Source: Butyricicoccus_A sp963588905 (lineage in GTDB: Bacteria > Bacillota > Clostridia > Oscillospirales > Butyricicoccaceae). Taken from it: DNA of 64,000 bases. A program made the translations under genes and the position numbers. The DNA lies in assembly GCA_963588905.1 (NCBI GenBank), contig CAVAJF010000022.1, positions 9,625-73,624 of the forward strand, given 5' to 3'. The notes under the pieces were generated by a model. It was not told the origin of the DNA. It worked only from the letters and a program-made list of their open reading frames with translations, and searched no databases. Positions 52,386 through 60,374 of this stretch are shown in pieces; position 1 is the stretch's first letter; each line of letters opens with the position of its first letter.

Positions 52386-53533
52386 ATCTTCCTCTCCTTC
52401 TCTCTTCGCGCCGCGATACACGCCTGCGCGCCATCTGACTGCATCAAAATACCATACTGATTGGTAAAAATCACATACTCGATGCCAATCTGCTTGCCGG
52501 TCTTGCCACAGACGCGGTGCACGAGATGTGATTGAATTTTTTGTGAAATAGACTGTAAAACCGGTTTATCCAAATGGACGGCCTGCAAAATGTCCAAGCA
52601 GGCATCCACAGTCACTGCTGCCATCAATTTTCGGATCGTCTCCACCTCGGCGCCGCACAGTGCTGCGTGCGAAGCAAAAATTTCCTGCCGGGCATCCGCA
52701 TAGGCGGAATGCGTCTGAAACACACCCGCCGCCAATTTGATGAGCTTTCCCGCATGTCCGACGAGCAGAATCTTGGAAAAACCACGATATACCGCGTAAT
52801 CCAGTGCTTCTCCGATAAAATTCGAGCACTTGACGCCGCGCGTAATATCCAGCCCCAATGTATCGCGGGCAAAATCCTCACCGTAATTTCCGGGACACAG
52901 CAGCAGCTCCCGCTGTCCATCCGCATACCGGCTGTTCATGTCAATATGAATCGTATCAATCAGTGCCTGCTCGCTCATCGGCTCGACAATGCCGCTTGTG
53001 CCCAGCACAGACAATCCGCCGACAATGCCCAGCTTTGGATTGAATGTCCGTGCACCCAATTCCTTTCCCTCCGGAATGGAAATGACAACGGAAAATCCAC
53101 CGGTATAGCTGTATTTCTGTGCGATGTCACGCACTGCATGTGTGATCTGCTCGCGCGGGCCCGGATTGATCGCCGCGGTGCCGACCGGCTGCGCCAAGCC
53201 GGGTCTTGTGACACGCCCGACACCCTCTCCGCCGTCTATGGTAATATCTGCCGCTGTCTTTTGCACATCCGCGTAAATCAAAATGCCATGTGTAATATCC
53301 GGGTCATCTCCTGCATCCTTGCGCACGGCGCAGCGCACTTGATCCGGTGTGCGGGTCATATCTTCAATATCCAATGTCAGGGCAATCCCCTTGGGTGTCA
53401 TGAGCCGGATCTGCCGCACCGGCTGACCGCTGAGCAGCGCTTCTGCCGCCGCCTTCGCCGCGCCCGCCGCGCAGCTGCCGGTCGTATAACCGAGTGCCAG
53501 CTTTTTCTGATTTTTTACGACATACTGTTTCAT
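52382..53533 (-). CDS. cbiD: Cobalt-precorrin-5B C1-methyltransferase
   Basis: 383 residues. CbiD is the C1 methyltransferase unique to the anaerobic (early cobalt insertion) pathway. Motifs: LALGYTTGSCAAGAAKAAAEAL, DDPDITHGI, INPGPREQI, LGTSGIVEPMSEQALIDTI and LVGHAGKLIKLAAGVFQTHS. Its start overlaps the rsmA stop by 4 bases. Confidence 0.95.
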   Translation of the reverse strand: MKQYVVKNQKKLALGYTTGSCAAGAAKAAAEALLSGQPVRQIRLMTPKGIALTLDIEDMTRTPDQVRCAVRKDAGDDPDITHGILIYADVQKTAADITIDGGEGVGRVTRPGLAQPVGTAAINPGPREQITHAVRDIAQKYSYTGGFSVVISIPEGKELGARTFNPKLGIVGGLSVLGTSGIVEPMSEQALIDTIHIDMNSRYADGQRELLLCPGNYGEDFARDTLGLDITRGVKCSNFIGEALDYAVYRGFSKILLVGHAGKLIKLAAGVFQTHSAYADARQEIFASHAALCGAEVETIRKLMAAVTVDACLDILQAVHLDKPVLQSISQKIQSHLVHRVCGKTGKQIGIEYVIFTNQYGILMQSDGAQACIAARREKERKI

Positions 53534-54399
53534 TCCTGATTCATCCGTGCCTCTGCCAGCTCAGTCAGCTTGGCAAAGTCCTCCAAGCTCAGCTTTTCGC
53601 CTCGAATGCGGGCATCAAAGCCACAGTCTGTGATGAGCTGCACGATGCCGGCCTTGCCCAAAGAAGCTCCCAGCACACCATTGAGCGCATTGGCCAGTGT
53701 TTTTCTGCGCTGACCAAACGCCGCCTTAATCAACGTAAACAGCAGCTTTTCATTGCTGACCTGCACGGGCGGCTTCTCACGCGGCACGAGACGAACGACC
53801 GCAGAATCTACTTTCGGCTGCGGTACAAAGCAATCGCGCGGCACATCAAACAAAATCTCCGCCTGTGCATAATAGGCAATATAAATAGAAAATGCGCTGT
53901 AATCCGAGCTTCCCGCCGACGCGCAAATGCGTTCCGCAACTTCCTTCTGTACCATAACGGTAATCGCGGAAAATGCCTTGGACTCCAGCATTGCTGTGAT
54001 TGCTGGTGTCGTGATATAGTACGGTAGATTGGCACAGGCATACACCGACTTTTCTCCGAACTTTTCCTGACAAATGCCTGCCAAATCGCACTTGAGCACA
54101 TCGCCCTGTACAATTTCGACATTGCTGCAGTCTGCCAGTGTTTCCTCTAACACCGGAAATAGCGCGCGATCCAGCTCAATCGAACACACTTGACTCGCCC
54201 GCTTGGACAGCTGCTCGGTCAGACAGCCCATACCCGGACCGACTTCCAGCGCGCAGCTGGTCTCATCTACGCCGCAGCTCTCGGCAATGCGCGCCGGAAC
54301 CCATGCCGCTGTCAAAAAGTTCTGTCCCAGTGATTTAGAAAAACGAAACCCATGCCGTCCCAGCACAGCGCGTATTGTATCAATATTACAAAGATCCAT
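53530..54399 (-). CDS. rsmA: 16S rRNA (adenine1518-N6/adenine1519-N6) dimethyltransferase
   Basis: 289 residues. Dimethylates the two adenines of the 16S 3' hairpin; loss gives kasugamycin resistance (ksgA). FSKSLGQNFLT near the start, ALEVGPGMGCLTEQL (SAM) and YACANLPYYITTPAI (NLPY) are diagnostic. It is the first gene of the cobalamin unit. In Bacillus ksgA lies after yabE and rnmV; here a yabE-like gene is also directly upstream, but rnmV is missing. Confidence 0.96.
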   Translation of the reverse strand: MDLCNIDTIRAVLGRHGFRFSKSLGQNFLTAAWVPARIAESCGVDETSCALEVGPGMGCLTEQLSKRASQVCSIELDRALFPVLEETLADCSNVEIVQGDVLKCDLAGICQEKFGEKSVYACANLPYYITTPAITAMLESKAFSAITVMVQKEVAERICASAGSSDYSAFSIYIAYYAQAEILFDVPRDCFVPQPKVDSAVVRLVPREKPPVQVSNEKLLFTLIKAAFGQRRKTLANALNGVLGASLGKAGIVQLITDCGFDARIRGEKLSLEDFAKLTELAEARMNQE

Positions 54400-54458
54400 G
54401 AAGCACCTTATCCTTTATCTTTTTTCAAAAAACATGATAATCAATTATAATCAGTTGT

Positions 54459-54487
54459 ATTATACACTGTTTGCGAATGGCTTGCAA
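54459..54487 (-). promoter_or_regulatory. Promoter of rsmA and the cobalamin unit
   Basis: On the - strand TTGCAA (54487-54482) and TATAAT (54464-54459), 17-base spacer. The leader to the rsmA ATG is only about 50 bases, too short for a cobalamin riboswitch. Confidence 0.75.
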
Positions 54488-54546
54488 TCGGGTTTATGCA
54501 GGTTGTCAATCGCGTCCAAAGCTGCAAAGCATTCTTGCCGCAGAAA

Positions 54547-54583
54547 TGCAAAAAGTTCCGGCCTGAAATCAGGTCGGAACTTT
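54547..54583 (-). terminator. Terminator after the YabE-like gene
   Basis: AAAGTTCCGACCTG and CAGGCCGGAACTTT form a 14-bp stem (one G-U pair) around ATTT on the - strand, followed by T residues. It separates the gene from the rsmA promoter. Confidence 0.82.
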
Positions 54584-54602
54584 CAGTTTCTTTTTTGGGG
54601 TG

Positions 54603-55628
54603 TTAGCCCAGAACGTGTACGGTAACATTGCGGCGTCCAAAGCTATTGCACTGGGACTCGCTGTTCATGTACAGGTCAATGCGGTTGCCCTTGATGGCTC
54701 CGCCGGTATCTGCTGCTACTGCATAGCCGTAGCCTTCGATATACAGGCGAGTGCCCAACGGGATGACGCGCGGATCAACTGCCACGCGGCCAACTGCTGC
54801 TGCCATGCCGCTTGCCGTGGTGCCGCCACCGGAATATGCGGTAGCTTCCATGGTGATGGTGCGGGAAGAGCTAGACGGTGCGCTGGATGCGCTGGAAGAA
54901 GAGGAGGAAGTCGAAGATGTGGTGACTACCGGCTCCTTGGTGCCGTTCTCAACAATCTTGTTGACCGGCTGCTCCAGAACCTGGGAACCTGTCTGTACAA
55001 CAGATACCTGTACGCCGTCGTGATAGGTGTACTCCAGCGTAATCTCTTCCTTGCCGTTGACGCCTTCCTGTGCTACGCGGCTCTTGCCCTTTTCCAGCTC
55101 GCTGGTCTCACGGGTCTCAGTCGAGTACGCAATGTCCTTGGTCTCCGTCGTGGTCTTGGTGGTGACGCGGGTGACCTTGATGGCGGTTGCCTCGGTCAGC
55201 TCGGTATCCTGTGCCGGCTCCACGATGTCGTTCTCACCGACTTCTACGCCAGCCTGACGCAGCAGGTCGGAAACACGTGCATCGCCGGTATGAATGGTCT
55301 TGGTCTTGCCGTCTGCGGTTACCGTGACATCGTACTTTGCCTTGACGGAAACGGTGTAGCCGTTCTCGTCCTCTACTACAGAGGTGATGTTGTACTCGCC
55401 AGCGTCAAAAGAGGACTGACGCAGTGCGGTCTCTGCATCGCTCTCGTGCAGAACAACGGTATCGGTATTGGTACCGTCCGTGACGGTGTAGGTATCCATG
55501 CCAACTGCGATAACCGGGAAGGTCATGCTCGTGGTCAGAACCAGAGCTGCCAGCGGAATTGCGCGACGCTTCAGGTGCACGCGGGTTACCGTATGATGAA
55601 ATGTTTTTACTGTATGAAGAAAACTCAT
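54603..55628 (-). CDS. yabE: YabE-like G5/3D domain cell-wall protein
   Basis: 341 residues from the ATG at 55628 (AAAGGAG upstream). A membrane/signal segment is at about 22-43, then two DUF348 ubiquitin-like repeats (about 45-150), a G5 domain (about 150-235), a serine-rich linker, and a C-terminal 3D domain (ATAYSGG... VDPRVIPLGTRLYI ... ADTGGAIKGNRIDLY) holding the three conserved Asp of a lytic transglycosylase-like fold. Homologues act in peptidoglycan remodelling during spore outgrowth. Position before rsmA matches the Bacillus yabE-rnmV-ksgA order. Confidence 0.88.
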   Translation of the reverse strand: MSFLHTVKTFHHTVTRVHLKRRAIPLAALVLTTSMTFPVIAVGMDTYTVTDGTNTDTVVLHESDAETALRQSSFDAGEYNITSVVEDENGYTVSVKAKYDVTVTADGKTKTIHTGDARVSDLLRQAGVEVGENDIVEPAQDTELTEATAIKVTRVTTKTTTETKDIAYSTETRETSELEKGKSRVAQEGVNGKEEITLEYTYHDGVQVSVVQTGSQVLEQPVNKIVENGTKEPVVTTSSTSSSSSSASSAPSSSSRTITMEATAYSGGGTTASGMAAAVGRVAVDPRVIPLGTRLYIEGYGYAVAADTGGAIKGNRIDLYMNSESQCNSFGRRNVTVHVLG

Positions 55629-55653
55629 AAGACTCCTTTCGTCTCGCCATGTA

Positions 55654-55759
55654 CGTAAATTTCGCGTATATGGTATCCGCCTCGCGTGCTGCGTCAGCGG
55701 ATGAAAATTACAACTCAAATGCATTTTGATTACATTTCGGTTACAGCACTTAATTTACG
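55654..55759 (-). promoter_or_regulatory. Structured leader of the YabE-like gene
   Basis: On the - strand the leader is enclosed by CGTAAATT (55759-55752) and AATTTACG (55661-55654). Inside, ATCCGC/GCGGAT (55702-55697 with 55680-55675) forms a hairpin, and GTGCTG (55749-55744) can pair with CAGCAC (55691-55686) in its loop, giving a possible pseudoknot. I could not match it to the c-di-AMP (ydaO) or any other riboswitch I know. The short stems could be chance. Confidence 0.35.
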
Positions 55760-55762
55760 AGC

Positions 55763-55791
55763 ATTCTAGCGCAGATATTCTTGGAAGTCAA
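55763..55791 (-). promoter_or_regulatory. Promoter of the YabE-like gene
   Basis: On the - strand TTGACT (55791-55786) and TAGAAT (55768-55763) with a 17-base spacer. Confidence 0.75.
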
Positions 55792-56053
55792 GGTTTTTCA
55801 GAACTTTTTTGCCACTCTTTACAATTTGTTCACAATTCATTCATATTTCATTTGGCAACATAGATAAAATAGCTTTTGGATTTTTGCTTTTCGTTGTGCA
55901 TATTGAGTTTTCTTACATTTATCTATATTTTCGTTTTTCTTCGCCTATTTTCACTTTTATTTTTGTATTTTACCAATTGTTCACTGGCTTTTTTTACGAT
56001 TGCGTGTACAATAAAAAGAGAGAGTTTTTTGTATTGAGAAGGGAGGATTCCGT
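55792..56053. other. AT-rich intergenic stretch
   Basis: About 260 bases with far lower GC than the surroundings and long T runs on the + strand. No credible gene: the one open frame on the + strand is low-complexity Phe/Ile. A TACAAT (56007-56012) lies 42 bases before the DUF2971 gene but has no good -35. Confidence 0.6.
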
Positions 56054-57025
56054 ATGCCGAATCTACTGACCACGTCCACGCTGCCCGACGTCGTGTATCA
56101 CTATTGCAGCGTAGAGACCTTTTATCAGATCATTACCAATCATACGCTGCGTCTGTCCGACATCGAAAAGAGCAACGATTTCATGGAGAAAAAATGGGCG
56201 ATCCGTCAGTGCCTGGAGCACATCAAAAAGAACCTGACCAATCCCGCCTATTCGTGCAGCAAACATCCGGAGCTTGCCGCCGAGCTGCTTGCCGGTATGG
56301 AACAGCAGTTCCAGCGATACAACACGATGATTCTTGCCGCCTGCTTCTCCTCTGAGCGCGATCTGCTCAGCCAGTGGCGCGGTTACGGTGACAACGGCTA
56401 TGGCGTATGCATCGGCGTCTCTTCCGGCACAGCATTTGCACCGGCATTTCGCCGCGCACAGCGGTATCTCGGTCTCAAGGGCAGCGCCCGCGACTTGCCG
56501 GACGGACTGCTGTTTCACAACATCCAATACTCCACGGAAAACATTGAATCCATCTGTATGCGCATGTTCTGCATCCACATGCAGTGGCTGCCTCTGCGCG
56601 TCTCCATCGAAATGGCTGCCGCCGAGTTAGTCCGCATGATGTATCCGGTCTTGCCGTTCTTCAAATCCAAGGCATTTTCCGAGGAAGCGGAATGGCGCTG
56701 TGTGTACTATCCGCCGCTCCCTGCGCCGCCGTATGAAAACGAAACCTTTGACGAAGGCGCTTTTGAGGAACAGCTCACCCAGCAAATTACCGAACAGCAA
56801 CTCGACCATTTCCGTATGCTGCCAATCAATTATCGTCTGCGCGAGAAAAATCTGGTGCCATACCGCGACATGTCCTTCGCTTTTCCGAATCAATCATTCA
56901 TTCGCAGTGTGACGATTGGCCCGAAATGCCCGCTCGACCGAGAAACCGTCAAGTTGTTTTTGGAACGCTATCGGATTCCAATTAACATGAGAGACATTTA
57001 TCTGTCCGATGTTTCGTATCGCTAA
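56054..57025 (+). CDS. DUF2971 domain protein
   Basis: 323 residues; GGGAGG precedes the ATG. The family pattern is seen in VVYHYCSVETFYQIITNHTLRLSDIEKSND and the central LLSQWRGYGDNGYGVCIGV, followed by EEAEWRCVYY. DUF2971 proteins occur in many bacteria, often beside defence or mobile genes, but no activity is established. Here it stands alone after an AT-rich gap and its stop is 9 bases from the convergent xth. Confidence 0.82.
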   Translation: MPNLLTTSTLPDVVYHYCSVETFYQIITNHTLRLSDIEKSNDFMEKKWAIRQCLEHIKKNLTNPAYSCSKHPELAAELLAGMEQQFQRYNTMILAACFSSERDLLSQWRGYGDNGYGVCIGVSSGTAFAPAFRRAQRYLGLKGSARDLPDGLLFHNIQYSTENIESICMRMFCIHMQWLPLRVSIEMAAAELVRMMYPVLPFFKSKAFSEEAEWRCVYYPPLPAPPYENETFDEGAFEEQLTQQITEQQLDHFRMLPINYRLREKNLVPYRDMSFAFPNQSFIRSVTIGPKCPLDRETVKLFLERYRIPINMRDIYLSDVSYR

Positions 57026-57034
57026 TACATATTA

Positions 57035-57790
57035 TTATAGGTCAATCTCTAACAGCACCGGACAATGGTCACTGCCCAGTACATCGGTCAAAATCTCCGC
57101 CTTTTGAATCTTGTCCTTGATGCGATCGGAAACCAAGAAATAGTCAATGCGCCAGCCTGCATTCTTTTCTCTCGCATGGAAACGGTATGACCACCAACTA
57201 TATATACCTTCTCGCTCCGGATACAGATACCGGAAGCTGTCTGTAAAACCAGACGCCAGCAGTTCTGTCATTTTTGCGCGCTCTTCATCCGAGAAGCCTG
57301 CATTTTTTCGATTGGTTTTCGGATTTTTCAAATCAATCTCTTCATGTGCTACGTTCAAATCGCCGCAGATAATGACCGGCTTGAGCGCGTCCAGCTCTTT
57401 CACGTAATCGCGGAAATCATCTTCCCACTGCATCCGATAATCCAGCCGCTTGAGTTCACTCTGCGAATTTGGCGTATAGCAGGTGACGAGATAGAAATTC
57501 TCATATTCCGCCGTAATGATGCGTCCTTCGTGGTCATGTGCGTCCATTCCCATGCCGCAGACAACCTCGATCGGCTTTTTGCGTGTAAACAGTGCTGTGC
57601 CGCTGTATCCCTTCTTTTCTGCGCTGTACCAATATTCCTCATAGCCCTCACAGGCAACCTGTGCCTGTCCCGGCTGCATTTTGGTCTCCTGTAAGCAGAA
57701 CATATCAGCATTTACTGTATCAAAGACGTCCTGAAAGCCCTTGCCCAGGCAAGCTCTCAAGCCGTTTACATTCCATGAAACCAGTCTCAT
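57035..57790 (-). CDS. xth: Exodeoxyribonuclease III
   Basis: 251 residues. AP endonuclease and 3' repair exonuclease. Catalytic motifs: VSWNVNGLRACL, CLQETKMQ, GDLNVAHEEIDL and GSDHCPVLLEI. The GGGAGG site lies 12 bases before the ATG. No terminator is visible between it and the DUF2971 gene. Confidence 0.95.
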   Translation of the reverse strand: MRLVSWNVNGLRACLGKGFQDVFDTVNADMFCLQETKMQPGQAQVACEGYEEYWYSAEKKGYSGTALFTRKKPIEVVCGMGMDAHDHEGRIITAEYENFYLVTCYTPNSQSELKRLDYRMQWEDDFRDYVKELDALKPVIICGDLNVAHEEIDLKNPKTNRKNAGFSDEERAKMTELLASGFTDSFRYLYPEREGIYSWWSYRFHAREKNAGWRIDYFLVSDRIKDKIQKAEILTDVLGSDHCPVLLEIDL

Positions 57791-57824
57791 AACAGATTTT
57801 CCTCCCTTGTATTAAACTGCTGTC

Positions 57825-57852
57825 ATTGTAGCATAGAAGAAGGCAAACCACA
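57825..57852 (-). promoter_or_regulatory. xth promoter
   Basis: On the - strand TTGTGG (57852-57847) and TACAAT (57830-57825) with a 16-base spacer. Confidence 0.5.
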
Positions 57853-57859
57853 ATTATTT

Positions 57860-57903
57860 TCAAAAAGCAAAGGCACGAAATCGCGCTTGCGGTCTCGTGC
57901 CTT
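57860..57903 (-). terminator. Terminator of the his operon
   Basis: On the - strand AAAGGCACGA (57903-57894) pairs with TCGTGCCTTT (57877-57868), followed by GCTTTTTG. Confidence 0.8.
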
Positions 57904-57907
57904 TTCC

Positions 57908-58240
57908 TTATTCCTCTGGCTTTTTCCAGATTGGTTCCTGATAGAAGCAGGTGCGGTTGCCGGTATGGCAAGTCGGCCCCTTCGGGATGCCGCGATAAAT
58001 GAGCGTGTCATCATCGCAGTCGGTCAGAATCTCACTGACAAAAATGAAATTGCCGGAGGTTTCGCCCTTATTCCACAGCTTCTGGCGGCTGCGCGAGAAG
58101 AACCACGCAGTACCGGTCTCCATGGTGTTTGCTAGTGCCTGCTTGTTGGCATAGCCCAGCATGAGAACTTCATTGTTCCGCTCATCCTGACAGATAACCG
58201 GAATCAGCTCTCCTTTTTTGAAAAATTTATCTAAATTCAT
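57908..58240 (-). CDS. hisI: Phosphoribosyl-AMP cyclohydrolase
   Basis: 110 residues, HisI alone without a HisE domain. Opens the purine ring in step 3 of histidine synthesis. Motifs: MLGYANKQALANTMETG, AWFFSRSRQKLWNKGETSGN and the zinc residues around DCDDDTLI and GPTCHTGNRTCFY. Last gene of the his operon. hisE (step 2) is not in the window. Confidence 0.95.
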   Translation of the reverse strand: MNLDKFFKKGELIPVICQDERNNEVLMLGYANKQALANTMETGTAWFFSRSRQKLWNKGETSGNFIFVSEILTDCDDDTLIYRGIPKGPTCHTGNRTCFYQEPIWKKPEE

Positions 58241-58249
58241 TGTCTTTCC

Positions 58250-59023
58250 TCACAGTCTGACCGGAATATGCTTGCCGTGCAGGTATTCCTTTACCTGTGG
58301 AACCGTCAGTTCTCCATAATGGAACAGAGAAGCTGCCAGCGCTGCATCGGCACCGGTCTTTTCAAATACTTCCGCAAAGTGCTCCAAGTTGCCGCAGCCG
58401 CCGGAGGCAATGATCGGAATGCCGACAGACTGTGCGACCATATCCGTCAAATTCAGCTCAAAGCCGGATTTGGTGCCATCCTTATCCATCGAAGTCAGCA
58501 GAATTTCGCCCGCGCCCAGTTCATAGACTTCCTTTGCCCATGCGACAGCGTCCAAACCGGTCGGCTTTCTGCCGCCTGCAACATATACTTCATAGCCGCT
58601 CGGGCACTCCTCCAAATCGGTACAAGCGCGCGCATCAATTGCGACAACCACGCACTGGCTGCCGAACTTCTGTGCAGCTTCTGCAATCAGCTGTTTGTTG
58701 GATACGGCAGCCGAGTTGACAGAAATCTTATCTGCACCGGCGCGAAGCAATTCCTTGAAGTCATCGCTCGTGCGAATGCCGCCGCCGACAGTCAACGGAA
58801 CAAACACCTGCTGCGCTGTGCGGCGCACAACGTCCGCAATGGTCTGGCGGTTTTCATAGGTCGCTGTGATGTCCAAAAAGACAATCTCATCCGCTCCCTG
58901 CTGCGAATAGAAGGTTGCCAGTTCCACCGGATCTCCTGCATCGCGCAAATTGACAAAGTTGACGCCCTTGACCACGCGGCCATCATTGACATCCAAGCAC
59001 GGGATAATACGTTTTGCGAGCAT
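58250..59023 (-). CDS. hisF: Imidazole glycerol phosphate synthase, cyclase subunit
   Basis: 257 residues, a TIM barrel. Start AKRIIPCLDVNDGRVVKGVNF with the catalytic Asp, VPLTVGGGIRTSDDF, DKISVNSAAV, LTSMDKDGTKSGF with the second Asp, and IIASGGCGNLEHF. Works with HisH, two genes upstream. Confidence 0.96.
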   Translation of the reverse strand: MLAKRIIPCLDVNDGRVVKGVNFVNLRDAGDPVELATFYSQQGADEIVFLDITATYENRQTIADVVRRTAQQVFVPLTVGGGIRTSDDFKELLRAGADKISVNSAAVSNKQLIAEAAQKFGSQCVVVAIDARACTDLEECPSGYEVYVAGGRKPTGLDAVAWAKEVYELGAGEILLTSMDKDGTKSGFELNLTDMVAQSVGIPIIASGGCGNLEHFAEVFEKTGADAALAASLFHYGELTVPQVKEYLHGKHIPVRL

Positions 59024-59025
59024 CG

Positions 59026-59748
59026 TTACGCCTCCCCTGCTGCCACAGCAATGGCCTGCTTGACATCCAGCTGACCGGTATAGACGGCTTTACCGGCGAT
59101 TGCTTCTTCAATGCCCATATCGCGCAGTTTTGCAATGTCTTCCAGTGTAGAAACGCCTCCGGATGCCACAATGCCGCAGGAAACGGCATCACGCAAGGCC
59201 TGCAACTGGTCAAAATTCGGCCCAGCCAGCATACCATCCTTATCAATGTCCGTAAAGATGATGGTCTTAACGCCGTAAGATTCCATCAGCTTAGCAAAAG
59301 CGATATAATCCGTGCCGCTGTCCTTGATCCAGCCCTCGGTGCGAACCGTGCCATGCAGCGCATCAATGCCGACAGCAATCTTGTCGCCATATTTCTCGCA
59401 GGCTTCCTTGACAAACTGCGGATTTTTTACTGCCGCAGAGCCAATAATGACGCGCTTGACGCCCAGCTCCAACACGCGCTCGACATCCTCCATGGTACGG
59501 ATGCCGCCGCCCAGCTCAACGGCTGCGCCGGTCTGCTCAATGACACGGCGAACCACCGGATAGTTCGGATGGGTGCCATCCTTTGCGCCGTCCAGATCCA
59601 CCATGTGAATCTGCTCGGCACCGGCTGCCAAAAACGCCTTTGCGGTATCTACTGCATCCTCTGCAACCTTGTGCGCGGTTGCGTAATCGCCCTTGACCAG
59701 ACGTACACACATCTGATCGTGCAGATCAATTGCAGGTAAAATTCTCAT
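59026..59748 (-). CDS. hisA: ProFAR isomerase
   Basis: 240 residues, a TIM barrel related to HisF. RILPAIDLHDQMCVRLVKGDY at the start, VELGGGIRTMEDVERVL, IIGSAAVKNP, IIFTDIDKDGMLAGPN and VASGGVSTLEDI. Two bases separate it from hisF; its start overlaps the hisH stop. Confidence 0.96.
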   Translation of the reverse strand: MRILPAIDLHDQMCVRLVKGDYATAHKVAEDAVDTAKAFLAAGAEQIHMVDLDGAKDGTHPNYPVVRRVIEQTGAAVELGGGIRTMEDVERVLELGVKRVIIGSAAVKNPQFVKEACEKYGDKIAVGIDALHGTVRTEGWIKDSGTDYIAFAKLMESYGVKTIIFTDIDKDGMLAGPNFDQLQALRDAVSCGIVASGGVSTLEDIAKLRDMGIEEAIAGKAVYTGQLDVKQAIAVAAGEA

Positions 59749-60362
59749 TTTGCCCCTCCTACCATGTTTCCGAAGTTGCGCAGGATGGTCATGCCGACCT
59801 CTCCGCTCTTTTCTGGATGGAACTGACAGCCGTACATCTGTCCGCGGCCAACCAGTGCCGTGACCTGATCGTTGTAGTCACAGGTTGCAATCAAGTCATT
59901 GGTATCAGACGGGCACATCTTAAAGGTGTGCACAAAGTACACATAAGAACCTTCCGGCACGCCCGCCAGCAACGGATCCTGCTTGTGATACTGCAAGCTG
60001 TTCCAGCCAATCTGCGGCAGCTTGAGATCGGTTTCAATTTTCTGTACGCGGCCCGGCAGCAAGCCCAGACCCTTTGTCGGACGAATCTCGTCGCTCTCTT
60101 CAAACAGCATCTGTGCGCCGAGGCAAATACCCAAAAACGGCTTCGTCTTGGCAGCCTGAATCAGCGACTGTGTGAGGCCGGATTCCTCCAATGCCTGCAT
60201 TGCATCCGGAAATGCACCGACACCCGGCAGGATAATGCCGGAAGCCTGTTCCATCAGCTCCGGTGTCGTGACAATTTTATTTTCCAGCCCAAGAAAGTTG
60301 AGTGAGTTGGATACACTCATGAGATTTCCTGCGCCATAATCAACGATTCCAATGTATCCCAT
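59745..60362 (-). CDS. hisH: Imidazole glycerol phosphate synthase, glutaminase subunit
   Basis: 205 residues, a class I glutaminase. IGIVDYGAGNLMSVSNSL, ILPGVGAFPDAM, FLGICLGAQMLFE with the nucleophile Cys (about residue 80), and GCQFHPEKSGEVG with His and Glu. Confidence 0.96.
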   Translation of the reverse strand: MGYIGIVDYGAGNLMSVSNSLNFLGLENKIVTTPELMEQASGIILPGVGAFPDAMQALEESGLTQSLIQAAKTKPFLGICLGAQMLFEESDEIRPTKGLGLLPGRVQKIETDLKLPQIGWNSLQYHKQDPLLAGVPEGSYVYFVHTFKMCPSDTNDLIATCDYNDQVTALVGRGQMYGCQFHPEKSGEVGMTILRNFGNMVGGAK

Positions 60363-60374
60363 CGTGTTCTCCTT

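Noticed and set aside
54400..54600. Cobalamin riboswitch before rsmA
   Set aside because: The leader after the promoter is only about 50 bases and lacks the conserved B12-box pattern.
55629..55766. c-di-AMP (ydaO/yuaA) riboswitch before the YabE-like gene
   Set aside because: Expected from gene type, but the conserved GGGGAACC-type core is not present; kept only as an unassigned structured leader.
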